A stretch of DNA of 43,647 nt from the NCBI GenBank assembly GCA_003134555.1, contig PLBO01000052.1:1-43647 (forward strand). Reading direction: 5' to 3'. A program made the translations under genes and the position numbers. This stretch comes from Actinomycetota bacterium. GTDB lineage: Bacteria; Actinomycetota; Acidimicrobiia; IMCC26256; PALSA-610. Position 1 is the stretch's first letter; each line of letters opens with the position of its first letter. Positions 22,814 to 32,526 of the stretch are shown piece after piece. A model generated the notes under the pieces. The model saw only the letters and a list, made by a program, of their open reading frames with translations, had not been told where the DNA came from and ran no database searches.

Positions 22814-25618
22814 ATGGCACCGGCCGACGTAGCGTCTCCGGACCACGGGCGGGAGACAACGACGATCGACGCCATAACGATTCTGTTCACCGATATCGTC
22901 GATAGCAGCGGCCACTGGGACGCCGACGCCGATGCGATGCGTCTGGCGCTGTCGGAACACGACGAGATCCTGCGGCGCGAGATCGGGGCTGCGGGTGGCG
23001 ACTTCGTGAAGCACACCGGCGATGGGGTGATGGCGACGTTCGCGAGTGTCGACGGCGCGATCCGAGCAGCAGTTGCCGCACAACTCGCGCTGATAGAGCG
23101 TTCCGGCGTCCGTCAGGGCTCGGTCACGCTCGACGTCCGCATGGGTATACATACGGGCGAAGCCGAGCGGCGCGCGGGCGACTACTTCGGACGCTCCGTG
23201 ACGCGCGCGGCGCGATTGATGGGCGTCGCGCAGGGCGGGCAGATCCTCGTTTCGGAGACGTCCGCGCTGCTCGCGGCCGAGCAGCAGCTGCCCGCGAGTA
23301 TCGACCTCGCGCAGCTCGGCGAAATCGCACTGAGGGGTCTGTCCGGGGTCGAACGACCGCGCCAGGTCATCCACCCGCAACTGCGTATGGAGTTCCCGCG
23401 GCCGATGCCGACGCGCTTGACGCTGGGCAACCTGCCGATACCGCTGACCGAGCTCATCGGTCGTGCCGACGACCTCGAACGCGCATTGCAAGCGCTCTCG
23501 AGCTCACGACTCGTCACGCTCTCCGGCTATGGCGGAGTCGGCAAGACTCGATTGGCCCTCGAGGTTGCTCACTCCGTTCGGTCGTTCCGCTGCGATGGAG
23601 CCTGGTGGGTGCAACTCGCGCCAATCCGCGACTCCTCGGCAGTCGTGCACGCGGCCGCGAACGCACTCGGGGTCGTCGGAGCCTCGCGAGATGATCCGCT
23701 TACAGCCATCGTCGACTCCTATTCGCCTCGCGACACCCTCATCGTGCTCGACAATTGCGAACACCACGTCGCCGAGAGCGCGCGGCTGGTCCGCACGTTG
23801 TTGGAGCGCTGTCCCGGCGTATCGGTTCTCGCGACGAGTCGAGTACCGCTGCGCGTACCCGGCGAGTGTCTGATCGTCGTCGAACCGCTCCAGTTCACCG
23901 GCAATTCGGAGCGCACCGATTCGCCCGCGGTGCAGTTGTTCGCGGAACGAGCGTGCGCTTCGTTGAGCACCTTTGGCCTCAGTGAATCCAATCTCGACGC
24001 GGTGGTCACAATCTGTGAACAGCTCGACGGCCTCCCCCTCGCGATCGAACTCGCCGCCGCGAGAGTGCGGTCGATGACTCCGGCGGAGATCGTGCTTCGA
24101 CTCAACGACCGGTTCCGGCTCCTCGACCGCGGCCGATCGGATGACGACGAGCGCCATCACTCGATGCTGCGCACCCTCGAGTGGTCCTACGACCTCTTGA
24201 GTCCGGAGCTTCAGGTGGCGTTCGATCACCTGTGCCTCTTCGCCGGGGATTTCGATGCGACGGCGGCCGCGCGGATGTGCGGCGAGCAGGAGGTCGACCC
24301 GTTCGAGGTCACCGACGTGTTGGCCGAACTGGTTGATCACTCGATGCTCTCGGTCGTGCAACGCAGCGACGACGGCGGCGTTCGTTACGGACTCGTCGAA
24401 ACCTTTCGGGAGTTCGGCATGGCGCATCTCGTGCAGCGCGGGGAGTTGAAGTGGGCCCAGGAACGCTTCGTGCGGTATTGGCTTTCGTTCAGCTCGGCCG
24501 CACACGAAGGCGTCAAAGGCCCCGACGAAGCGGAGTGGCGACGCGCCGTCGACGCCGACATCAGCAACCTCCGGTCGGCGCACTCCCTACTGGTCGCCGC
24601 CGGCGCTGCAGAGAGTGCGTTGCAAATGGCGATCGACCTCTACGAGTACGCGTTCTTCGGGATGCACCTCGAGATCGGCAGCTGGGCATCAGCCGCCGTC
24701 GCCATGGAGGGCGCCGTGACCAGCTGGCTCTGGGCCGAAGGGACGGCGGTCGCCGCACTGCTCGCCTGGTCCGCTGGTGCATGGGTAGAGACCGAGACTC
24801 ACCTCGCCGCACTGAACGCGCGGCCCGAACTTGCCCGGCCGTCCGGGTCATACCTCGTGGAGTTCGTGCGGGGCCTGGTCGCCGCGTTCCGCGGCCGCAC
24901 GGTGGAACAAGGCGAACAGTACGAACTCTGTGAGTCGATCGCGGCGGCCGACGGCGACACGTTCCGCCTGGCGCTGATCTCGGGCCAGCTTGCGTTTGCC
25001 CGCGTCCTCACCAAGGATCGCAGAGCCGCGGAGACCGGAGAGCGCGCCGCGCGGATCGCCGAGACGCTCGGAAATCCGACCGCGTTGTCGGCGGCCCTGT
25101 GGGGTCTCGGCCTCGCGTTGGTTGCCGCCGATCCCCGCCGGGCCTTGGCCTTGTTCGTCCGCGCCGCCGAGATCGCGCGGGACGCGGGGTGCCCACTCAA
25201 CGAGAGTGCTGCGGCCTCAGGCGCGCTTTCCGTGCGCGACTGGACGACCTCGCCGCTCGAGGAGTTGCTCAACGCGCTCGAGCAGTGGGGGCTCTGGCGG
25301 CGCGGTGGCGCAAATCCATCACACTGGACCGCGCTGCGACGCATCGCGTTCGTGTTGCTGCGCGCCGATGAGTTCGCCGCGGTCGCGGTGGCGCTCGGCG
25401 CCGAGGAGGCGGCGCAACTGCGGCTCCCGCGGTCGCCGAGCGAGGATCAGCGCATCGAGGTCGCGATCACGACGTTGGAGCAGCGTTTGGGAGCCGACGA
25501 CGTCGCGCAGCTCAAGGTGATCGGAGCCGCGATGGATCCCGACGAGCTCGACCGTTACGTCGGCGAGGCCGCCGAACGGGCGATTGCCGAGCTCCGGCGC
25601 CAGGGCTCGGGCGGCTAG
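22814..25618 (+). CDS. Class III cyclase-STAND ATPase-TPR regulator
   Basis: A 934-residue cytoplasmic protein. Residues about 17-185 are a class III cyclase domain (ILFTDIVDSSGHWD with metal Asp pair, KHTGDGVMATF). Residues about 215-560 are an NB-ARC/STAND ATPase with Walker A GYGGVGKT at about 238-245 and Walker B LIVLDNCEHH, then a winged helix (LRTLEWSYDLLSPELQVAF). Residues about 600-930 are TPR-like helices. The position that is usually Asn in VNxAARL is Thr here (SVTRAARL), which may weaken catalysis. Mycobacteria have similar proteins. TAACCT eight bases upstream of ATG 22814 suggests a leaderless mRNA. It diverges from the MpaB-like gene. The signal sensed is unknown. Confidence 0.88.
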   Translation: MAPADVASPDHGRETTTIDAITILFTDIVDSSGHWDADADAMRLALSEHDEILRREIGAAGGDFVKHTGDGVMATFASVDGAIRAAVAAQLALIERSGVRQGSVTLDVRMGIHTGEAERRAGDYFGRSVTRAARLMGVAQGGQILVSETSALLAAEQQLPASIDLAQLGEIALRGLSGVERPRQVIHPQLRMEFPRPMPTRLTLGNLPIPLTELIGRADDLERALQALSSSRLVTLSGYGGVGKTRLALEVAHSVRSFRCDGAWWVQLAPIRDSSAVVHAAANALGVVGASRDDPLTAIVDSYSPRDTLIVLDNCEHHVAESARLVRTLLERCPGVSVLATSRVPLRVPGECLIVVEPLQFTGNSERTDSPAVQLFAERACASLSTFGLSESNLDAVVTICEQLDGLPLAIELAAARVRSMTPAEIVLRLNDRFRLLDRGRSDDDERHHSMLRTLEWSYDLLSPELQVAFDHLCLFAGDFDATAAARMCGEQEVDPFEVTDVLAELVDHSMLSVVQRSDDGGVRYGLVETFREFGMAHLVQRGELKWAQERFVRYWLSFSSAAHEGVKGPDEAEWRRAVDADISNLRSAHSLLVAAGAAESALQMAIDLYEYAFFGMHLEIGSWASAAVAMEGAVTSWLWAEGTAVAALLAWSAGAWVETETHLAALNARPELARPSGSYLVEFVRGLVAAFRGRTVEQGEQYELCESIAAADGDTFRLALISGQLAFARVLTKDRRAAETGERAARIAETLGNPTALSAALWGLGLALVAADPRRALALFVRAAEIARDAGCPLNESAAASGALSVRDWTTSPLEELLNALEQWGLWRRGGANPSHWTALRRIAFVLLRADEFAAVAVALGAEEAAQLRLPRSPSEDQRIEVAITTLEQRLGADDVAQLKVIGAAMDPDELDRYVGEAAERAIAELRRQGSGG

Positions 25619-25982
25619 GACGCATCGACCCCTTTAGGCCCTAGTCCCAGGAACGCGCCAGGCGATATCCAACAGGCAAGAGAGCTCTTCACCAACGCAC
25701 GCTGCGGCGAAAGAACACGAGTACGCGAACATCGAAAGACGCGCCACCCAAGCACTCCAACAGGTCAACTGACCCCTCGCCGACCTGTCCAGCGAGTGTC
25801 CCAATAACCCGCCGGGCCGCCCCCGGACCCGCGTCACGTATGTGCCGTACTGGGATACCCAGTCCGCCGTCTCAGCCGTGGTCGGTCACCCCTGTAGGTC
25901 AACGGCGTCGCCGTCGCGACTCCTCCACTTCGGGAGGTTTCGAACAACCATCGCGCTGCGGCGAGAGCCTAGATGTCGGTCG

Positions 25983-26000
25983 TCGGGCGCTTAAGCCCGA
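25983..26000. repeat. Hairpin TCGGGC-GCTTAA-GCCCGA
   Basis: A perfect 6-bp-arm inverted repeat. Its arms and loop differ from the neighbouring hairpin (26028-26044) by paired changes (C-G in place of T-A), with a similar GCT(T/C)A loop. It lies downstream of the stop of the hydrolase gene at 26057 and may act as a transcription terminator for it. Confidence 0.55.
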
Positions 26001-26014
26001 ACCAGGGGAGCGAT

Positions 26015-26044
26015 GCCGCCGCCGGCGTCGGGTGCTCAACCCGA
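26015..26044. repeat. 30-bp dispersed repeat with hairpin, copy 1
   Basis: The 30 bases that begin GCCGCCGCCGGCGTC and end with the hairpin TCGGGT-GCTCA-ACCCGA (26028-26044) recur exactly at 42339-42368. Both copies are intergenic. Here it is 13 bp past the stop of the minus-strand hydrolase gene. Terminator or REP-like function is possible. Confidence 0.7.
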
Positions 26045-26056
26045 AGTAGGGAAGCA

Positions 26057-27262
26057 CTACGACGGCCGTTTGGTCGTCCTCGAGGGTGGATCTAGCCGAG
26101 CTGCCGCCAGCCGGCCCTTGCGATCTTCGGCGACACCCGTTTCGACGAGGGCGTTCGAGATGTGGCGCTGGACGGAACGCGCGGCGAGGAATCCCATGTG
26201 CCCGCCCGCGTACCAGGACACCTCCGGGTCGCCCCAGTGCGCGATGAGCCGCCGCACCTGGGATGGACGAACGAGGCGGTCGGCGCGACCTGCCCAGATC
26301 GAGCGCGTCCCGGAGCGCTGCGCGGGGGCGGGCAACGCAAGCGCGGAGGTGACGCCTTCGAGTTGTTGCGCGATGGTGCAGAAGTCGTCGAACAGGGGAT
26401 GGTGGAGGAAGCGCGACGGGGCGTGTGTGCGCATCAGATCCGAGATGTCGACCACCGGCACCCCGACAATTACGCCCGTGAGCGTCGGTTCGAGCGCGGC
26501 AACGGCCGCCGCGACGTAGGCGCCCAACGAGATGCCGAACAGCATTGCCGGTTCTTCACATGTGGTGATGTACGAAAGCAACGCCCGCACGTCGGCGATC
26601 GCTTGCGCGGCTGCGTGGAGGTTGACCGCGAGGTCATCGGAGGGAAACGCGACCTCGAAGCGTCCAGCGCCCCGCGGACCGTGGTGGGGGAGAACCGGTA
26701 TCGCGACATTGAATCCGCGGCTGTGCAGGTGTGCAGCGCGAAAGGCGAACATGTCGGCCAGTGGGTCGCCCATGCCCGCGCCGTGCAAGCACACCACCCA
26801 CGGCGCGCGCACCGTCTGACGGAGCATCCATGCGTGCACGACGTGGTTGTCGGTATCGCGCGCGAAGCGCGTCGCGCCGGGTATTTCAGCGTCCGGGCTG
26901 TATGGGCTCGCGTAGGTCGCGTGCCCGAACCGCGTTCGGCCGACGCGCCGTATCCTGACCTCCATCACCGCGGGCGGCGGCGCACGGTGAAATTTCTCCG
27001 GCGTTGCGAGCAGGCCGTTCCGATCGAGGTACGCGACGAGCCCGGCCGCCTCTTCGAGGGTCGACGCCAGGCCTTCGTCGCCGGTCGGCGCCCGTAGCTG
27101 GCGGAACGTGGCGAGGAGGAGTTCGTCGGCCGCGGCGGCCGCAGTGAGGCCGACGCGCCGCAACACGCCGTCGGCGGCGGCGTCGGGATCGCGCCCCAAT
27201 CCCCGCGCGTAGCCGACCGTCCTACTCGCGGCGTCGGCCAGATCGCCCCCGATGGTCCACAT
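26057..27262 (-). CDS. Alpha/beta hydrolase (ABHD18-like)
   Basis: A 401-residue hydrolase with a helical N-terminus of about 150 residues. The catalytic fold starts near WVVCLHGAGMGDPL (oxyanion block). The nucleophile is in LFGISLGAYVAA (G-x-S-x-G), the acid Asp likely in WAGRADRLVRP, and the His in YAGGHMGFLA. Similar proteins form the ABHD18-like group. A longer frame to 27658 is Arg-rich and overlaps the divergent WS/DGAT gene, so ATG 27262 was preferred; a GTG a few codons upstream is also possible. The lipid setting suggests an ester or acyl substrate, as inference. Confidence 0.78.
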   Translation of the reverse strand: MWTIGGDLADAASRTVGYARGLGRDPDAAADGVLRRVGLTAAAAADELLLATFRQLRAPTGDEGLASTLEEAAGLVAYLDRNGLLATPEKFHRAPPPAVMEVRIRRVGRTRFGHATYASPYSPDAEIPGATRFARDTDNHVVHAWMLRQTVRAPWVVCLHGAGMGDPLADMFAFRAAHLHSRGFNVAIPVLPHHGPRGAGRFEVAFPSDDLAVNLHAAAQAIADVRALLSYITTCEEPAMLFGISLGAYVAAAVAALEPTLTGVIVGVPVVDISDLMRTHAPSRFLHHPLFDDFCTIAQQLEGVTSALALPAPAQRSGTRSIWAGRADRLVRPSQVRRLIAHWGDPEVSWYAGGHMGFLAARSVQRHISNALVETGVAEDRKGRLAAARLDPPSRTTKRPS

Positions 27263-27473
27263 CCGGTGTCCGATGCCCGCGACACTTTGCACGCGTCGAC
27301 GCTCCGCCCGCTGGGGTCTTTCGTCAACGGCCGGAAGTCCCAATCTGCAGCGGAGACGCGAGCCCGGTCGTTTGCGCCGCCGCCGGACCCGGCTGCATCG
27401 GGCCTTTCGGCCCTCGTCGCGAGAGCAAACAATCGCGACGATCAACTGAGAGGCAGGCTCGTGACGGGAGGCG

Positions 27474-28920
27474 ATGGTGCGACGGCTGTCGGGAACTGAC
27501 TCGCTCTTCTTCGCCGGTGAGACCCCCGCGTGGCACCAGCACGTCGCCGGGCTGACGATCCTCGATCCGCGCGACGCGCCCGGCTTCGGATTCGAGTCTT
27601 TGATGAACACGGTCGGCGAGCGACTCCCGCTCATCCCCAAGCTCACCTGGAAGCTCAAGCCCGTTCCGCTCGGTCTTGATCGAGCGGTTTGGGTCGACGA
27701 CCCCGACTTCGATCTCAGGCGTCACATCCGTCGCATCTGCGTCGCCACGCCGGGCGGCCCGCGCGAAACGGCAGCAGCAATTGCACCGATCCTGAGTACT
27801 CAGCTCGATCGTCGCCATCCGCTGTGGGAGCTGTGGTACGTCGACGGGATGGCGAACGATCGCGCCGGAGTTGTGATGAAGTTCCACCACTGCTTGCTCG
27901 ACGGCGCCGCCGGCAGCCGTGCTCGCGACACTGCTGCTCGACCTCGAACCGTTTCCGTCGCCGCGCGCCGCTACCGCGATGCCGACGGCGGAGCCGCCAC
28001 CGAGCGACCTGCGGCTGCTGCTTGACAGCGTCGTACCGGTCGCGACGACGCCACTGCGCGCGGTCCGCTATGCCGGGCGGCTCGCGCGTCGTGGAATCGA
28101 TCTTGGTCGGTACGTCCTGTCCCCTCGTCCGAAGCCCGATCTGGCTGCGATGTTGCAGGCGCCGAACACGTCGTTCAACGGTGTCATCGGCCCCCGGCGC
28201 GCGATCGCGTTCAGCAGCGTGGCGCTCGACGACGTGAAGACGCTACGTCGACACTTCGACGCGAAGGTGAATGACATCGTGCTCGCGCTCTGCTCGGGTG
28301 CGCTGCGCTCGTACCTGGAAGAACGTAATGAGCTGCCGGCACAATCGATTACCGCCGGCATCCCGGTCTCGATTCGCGCCGAGGGCGATACTGCGCTCGA
28401 CAACCAGCTGTCGTACATCGCCGTTCCGCTCGCGACCGACGTCGCTGACGCGGCCGAACGCGTGCACACGATCTGGCGGCACACGCGCGCCGCCAAGGAG
28501 GTGAACGAGGTGCTGCGAGAGCACCCGGTCGGCTCGATCGCCGACACGGCGCCGCCGTTCGTGATCGGCGGGTTGCTCCGCGTCGCGTACGAGACCCACC
28601 TGCTGTCCTACGTGCCGGGAATGATGAACACGATCGTCTCGAACGTGCCGGGCCCGCCTGTGCCGCTCTACCTGGCGGGCGCGCGTCTGACGGGCATCTT
28701 CTCGGCGAGCGTGCTGCTCGACCACATGGGACTCAACATCACGTTGTTCACCTTCCGGGATCGCGTCGACTTCGGTGTACATGTCGACCCCGACCTCGTA
28801 TCCGACCCCTGGGAAATCGCCGACGCGATCCCGGCCGCGCTCGCCGAGCTGATGGCTAGCTGCGAACTGGGTGCGCCCAGACCGGTCGAGGACGCGTTCG
28901 AGATCGCGTCACGCGTCTGA
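27474..28920 (+). pseudogene. WS/DGAT acyltransferase, frameshifted after the active site
   Basis: A wax ester synthase/diacylglycerol acyltransferase gene split by one base. Frame one (from 27474) has RRLSGTDSLFFAGETPAWHQ, the PLWELW block and the active site KFHHCLLDGAAG (HHxxxDG). At about 27915 the frame shifts: the expected continuation AVLATLLLDLEPFPS is in the next frame, followed by KVNDIVLALCSGALRSYL, SNVPGPPVPLYLAGARL and the C-terminus at 28920. Joined, it would be about 480 residues, the family's normal length. The break lies in a GCCGCCGG run where sequencing slippage is common, so it may be an assembly error. It faces the intact paralogue at 28957 and diverges from the hydrolase at 26057. 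Confidence 0.8.
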
Positions 28921-28956
28921 CGTCGAGACTCCGCGCGTGGTCAGGCCCGCGAGTGG

Positions 28957-30369
28957 TCAGGCCGGCTCGGCCCCCAGTTGGCGGGCTTCGGCTGCCGCAA
29001 CGAGCTCGTCGAGGCTGGTGCGCAACGCGCCGGCGAGCTCCCAGATGTCGGGAGCGTGCTCACGACAAGCCATCACCGCGACCGCCATCTCCCCGGCGTA
29101 GCTCCATCCTGTGAAGTTGACTCCGATCCCTTCGACGAGTGGACCCATCGAGATCATGTGCACGAGTCGCGCGCCGTGTCGGTACAGCTTCACTGCGGGG
29201 CCGGGCACGCTCGAAACGATGGCGTTGTAGCTCGGCCGGCCGATGAACGGACGCGCCATCTTCGGCACGCCGAGTGTGACGACCCGGAACAGCCGCCAAT
29301 ATTCGGCCCACGAGTGCTGCAGTTCCGAATCGGTTGCCTTCATCTCGGCACGCGCCGCGAGCGTGCTGCGCGTAATCAGCTGCAGACGCGTAGCCGGATC
29401 CTGCACGTCGGTCGCCATTGTCACGAACCAGGTTGCGACGCGATTGCCCCACGTTCGCTCCTCGTCCGGTTTCCGGATCGAGACGGGCACCGCCGCGGTA
29501 AGTGACTCGTCCGGCAGTTCGCCGTGAGCCTGAAGATATGTGCGCAACGCACCGGCTGCCATCGCGAGCAGCACGTCGTTCACGCCCGCGCCGAACGCGT
29601 GGCTCACCTTCTTGACCTCCGCCAGATCGAAGATCTCGTATGCGAACCAGCGATGCGGCGTGAGTGGCTCGTCGAAGCGAGTGTGTGGGCCGGCGAAGGG
29701 CTTCGTCGTCGAATCACTCCGGCCGCGCGAGTGCTTACGACCTCGTCGCGCCGCGCGCGCGGTGCGGAACAGCAGGAAGGGAAGCGCCACCGTCATGCGC
29801 AATGCGTCCGCGAGCCCGAGTCCGAGGAGGCGCCACCAACCGGGCGCGATCTCGGCCTCGAGTGCGCCGCCGGCTCCCATCGGCGTGTGATCGGGCCGTT
29901 CCGCGAACGCCTCTGCGAGCAATCGTTCGCTCGCCATGCCGTCGGCGAGTGAATGGTGCACTTTGGTGACGTAGGCGACCTGGCCGTCGGCCATGCCTTC
30001 GACGAACCACACCTGCCACAGCGGTCGGTCGCGCTCGAGTCCGACGCTCGCGATCCTCGAGATCACCTCCGAGAACTCGCGAGGCCCGCCGGGCGCCAAC
30101 ATTGCGACGCGCTGTACGTGATAGTCGAGATCGAGATCGGGCGCGTCGATCCAGTACGGATGGCCGAGGTCGAATGGCACTCGCACGAGTCGCCAGCGGA
30201 ATGGTTCGAGCAGCGGGAGCGCCTCGCTGATCTGTTCGCGCAACGCGTCGTAGGTGACCGGCATGTCGGCGCCCGCGGGATCGACGACGGCGATCTTCAG
30301 CGTGTGTTGATGCCGGGCGCGGTTCTCGTTGAAGATGAACAGGCTGTCGGCGCCCGCGAGACGCTGCAT
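28957..30369 (-). CDS. WS/DGAT-family acyltransferase (wax ester/triacylglycerol synthesis)
   Basis: A 470-residue bifunctional acyltransferase that transfers acyl groups from acyl-CoA to diacylglycerol or fatty alcohol, making storage lipids at the membrane. The active site HHSLADG is in VTKVHHSLADGMASE; other family blocks are PLWQVWFVEG, GVNDVLLAMAAGALRTYL and VSSVPGPAVKLY. The ATG at 30369 follows the acyl-CoA synthetase stop by 10 bp, with a GAGG upstream; the longer frame to 30504 is discarded. Co-transcription with the synthetase that makes its acyl-CoA substrate is very likely. Confidence 0.9.
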   Translation of the reverse strand: MQRLAGADSLFIFNENRARHQHTLKIAVVDPAGADMPVTYDALREQISEALPLLEPFRWRLVRVPFDLGHPYWIDAPDLDLDYHVQRVAMLAPGGPREFSEVISRIASVGLERDRPLWQVWFVEGMADGQVAYVTKVHHSLADGMASERLLAEAFAERPDHTPMGAGGALEAEIAPGWWRLLGLGLADALRMTVALPFLLFRTARAARRGRKHSRGRSDSTTKPFAGPHTRFDEPLTPHRWFAYEIFDLAEVKKVSHAFGAGVNDVLLAMAAGALRTYLQAHGELPDESLTAAVPVSIRKPDEERTWGNRVATWFVTMATDVQDPATRLQLITRSTLAARAEMKATDSELQHSWAEYWRLFRVVTLGVPKMARPFIGRPSYNAIVSSVPGPAVKLYRHGARLVHMISMGPLVEGIGVNFTGWSYAGEMAVAVMACREHAPDIWELAGALRTSLDELVAAAEARQLGAEPA

Positions 30370-30379
30370 GTCCGGAACC

Positions 30380-31990
30380 TCACTCGCCGGATGCAAGCGC
30401 GCGTTCGCGTGCCCATCGGTAGTCGGCCTTGCCGTTCGGGCCCCGTACGACCGCGTCGACGACGCAGAGCTCGCGAGGGAGCTTGTATCCCGCGAGGAAG
30501 CCACGGCAGTGCTCCCGAATCTCGTCGAGCGTTACCGCCGTACCGGGACGCGGCGCCAGCACGACCACGACCTGCTCACCCCACCGTTCGTGCGGCGCCC
30601 CCACCACCACCGCGTCCCACACGCTCGGGTGGTTCTTCACGATCGCTTCGACCTCTTCCGGGTACACCTTCTCGCCGCCGGTGTTGATGCTCATCGAGCC
30701 GCGCCCCAGCAACACGATCGTGCCGTCGGCGTCGACCGTGGCGGCATCGCCGGTCAGCGCCCAGCGGACGCCGTCGGCTTGCACGAAGGTGGTGGCACTC
30801 TTCGCGGGATCTTTGTAGTAGCCGATCGGTACCCGACCCCGGCGCGCGAGCCGACCGACCACGCCCGAGCCCGGCTCGATCGGCCGGAGGTCATCATCGA
30901 GGACCGCGCAATGATCGTCGAGCGTGAAGCGCGTGCCCTCCTCAACCTCCGCGCCCGGCATCCGCGCACGCGATCCGCTGACTCCGGTCTCCGTCGAGCC
31001 GAATCCGTCGATCGTGATCACGTTGGGAAGGAGCGCACCGATCTGGGTCTTGGTCGATGTCGACAGCACCGCGCCTCCCGACGCGAACACGAAAAGGGAC
31101 GACGCGTCATAGCGCGACGGGTCCTCGGCGAATGCGTCGAGCAGAGGTCGGGCCATCGCATCACCCACGAGGGTCAAGATGTTGACGTGCTCCTTGCCGA
31201 CGAGCGTCCATACCGCGTGCGCGTCGAGGCTGCCCGGCGACGTGAGCACGACTGTGCCACCGCCGTAGAGGATCGAGAAGGCTCCCCACTGCGCGCTGAC
31301 GTGCATCAGTGGCGGCAGCAGCAGCATCACCACGCCGGTCGGCAATACGCGTGCCACAAGCTCGTCCGGATGCGAGATCGGTCCTTGCCCGGTTGTGGGG
31401 TCACCGCCGCCCATTGCCGCGAAGAAGATGTCCTCGTGGCGCCACACCACGCCCTTGGGCATGCCGGTCGTGCCGCCCGTGTACGCGATGTACAAGTCGT
31501 CGCCCGAGCGTCCGGTGAAGTCGCGCTCCGCCGACGCGCCCGCGATCAGCTCCTCGTACCTCTCCGAGCCGGTGATCACGTCGTTGCCGCTGTCGTCGTC
31601 GACGACGACTACTGGTCCCGAGATAGGTATGCGGCCGAGCGCGGTCGCGATCCTGCGTGCGAACGCCCGGTGATACACAAGGGCGTAGAGATCGGCGTCG
31701 TCGTAAAGGTGCGCGAGCTCCGACTCCACATACCGATAGTTCACGTTCACCGGAACGGCCCGGAGCTTGTACGCGGCCAGCATCGCCTCGATGTACTCGA
31801 CGCCGTTGTGCAGTTGAAGGCCGACGTGCGTCCCGGGGCCGACGCCACTCGCCGCGAGTGCATTGGCGAGCCGGCTCGCCCGGGCGTCGAGCTGCGCGTA
31901 GGTGCGGCGCACCACCGGCGTCACGATTGCTTCGCGTTCGGGCACGGCATCGGCGACCCGCTCGAAGAGCTCGGACAGGTTGTAGCTCAC
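30380..31990 (-). CDS. Acyl-CoA synthetase (AMP-forming, FadD-like)
   Basis: A 536-residue ANL-superfamily ligase that activates a carboxylic acid as acyl-AMP and then acyl-CoA. Motifs seen are the phosphate loop YIAYTGGTTGMPKGVVWRHE, TIDGFGSTETGVSG, the ALTGDAATVDADG segment and the hinge GRGSMSINTGGEKVYPEEVE. The catalytic Lys near the C-terminus is in VRGPNGKADYRWA. The start is GTG 31990 with GAGGAGG about seven bases upstream. It is the first gene of a pair with the WS/DGAT, suggesting that it feeds storage-lipid synthesis. Chain length cannot be predicted. Confidence 0.92.
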   Translation of the reverse strand: MSYNLSELFERVADAVPEREAIVTPVVRRTYAQLDARASRLANALAASGVGPGTHVGLQLHNGVEYIEAMLAAYKLRAVPVNVNYRYVESELAHLYDDADLYALVYHRAFARRIATALGRIPISGPVVVVDDDSGNDVITGSERYEELIAGASAERDFTGRSGDDLYIAYTGGTTGMPKGVVWRHEDIFFAAMGGGDPTTGQGPISHPDELVARVLPTGVVMLLLPPLMHVSAQWGAFSILYGGGTVVLTSPGSLDAHAVWTLVGKEHVNILTLVGDAMARPLLDAFAEDPSRYDASSLFVFASGGAVLSTSTKTQIGALLPNVITIDGFGSTETGVSGSRARMPGAEVEEGTRFTLDDHCAVLDDDLRPIEPGSGVVGRLARRGRVPIGYYKDPAKSATTFVQADGVRWALTGDAATVDADGTIVLLGRGSMSINTGGEKVYPEEVEAIVKNHPSVWDAVVVGAPHERWGEQVVVVLAPRPGTAVTLDEIREHCRGFLAGYKLPRELCVVDAVVRGPNGKADYRWARERALASGE

Positions 31991-32079
31991 GGCCTACCTC
32001 CTCGCCGAGCATCGCGCCCGGCCGCACGTGCGGGAAGGGCCGTTCGTCCCCAGTCGTCCGTGCCCGAGGAACGCTCGTG

Positions 32080-32526
32080 CTAGTGATCGGCCGTGTCGCC
32101 GTCGACGGTCCTCGGTGCGATGGCCTCGGCGAGCGCCGTGATCGCGTCGATCACGCGATCGGTCTGGACCTGCTGATCGGCGACGAGACGGGCGAGCCAG
32201 AATCGCAGGAGCCGGGCCGCCGAGTACCGCGCGAACAAGATGACGCCGACGAGTACCAGCGCCACCCCGAAGATGCCGCCCGAGATGACGTAGGGGATCT
32301 CCTGGTAGACGTACTTGGTGCCGGACGCGCCCCACCAACCGAGCCCGATGACGGCGAAGCCCGCGCACGCGATCACGATCGCCGCCCCGTACATCCTGCG
32401 CTCGCGCCGCTCGGTCTGGCTGGGGACCTGGAGCGCGTACACACCGGCCAGGAACTGTTCGACGCGATCCGACGTAGTCGACTCACCGGTCGAGCCGGAC
32501 GAGGAAGGGACTCCCTGCTCGTTCAT
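32080..32526 (-). CDS. Small two-helix membrane protein at the end of the Liv-type operon
   Basis: A 148-residue protein. A polar N-terminus (VPSSSGSTGESTTSDRVEQF) leads to two hydrophobic segments (AAIVIACAGFAVIGLGWW and VISGGIFGVALVLVGVILFA). An amphipathic C-terminal helix follows (VIDAITALAEAI). ATG 32526 overlaps the stop of the fused ATPase gene as ATGA, so it is translationally coupled to the transporter. A long frame up to 32985 is a shadow of the ATPase. No family was recognised; an accessory or regulatory partner of the transporter is an inference from coupling. Confidence 0.68.
   Translation of the reverse strand: MNEQGVPSSSGSTGESTTSDRVEQFLAGVYALQVPSQTERRERRMYGAAIVIACAGFAVIGLGWWGASGTKYVYQEIPYVISGGIFGVALVLVGVILFARYSAARLLRFWLARLVADQQVQTDRVIDAITALAEAIAPRTVDGDTADH

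Larger units (their letters stand above)
25619..26056. other. Convergent intergenic region with possible gene remnant
   Basis: About 438 bp between two convergent genes. At about 25680-25770 one plus-strand frame reads AAAKEHEYANIERRATQALQ and then stops; this has the look of a helical C-terminus and may be a decayed gene end, but no family is recognised. The right part holds two related hairpins, listed separately. Confidence 0.3.

Noticed and set aside
25840-26049. Plus-strand 69-residue frame in the convergent gap
   Set aside because: Composition is random and it covers the paired hairpins.
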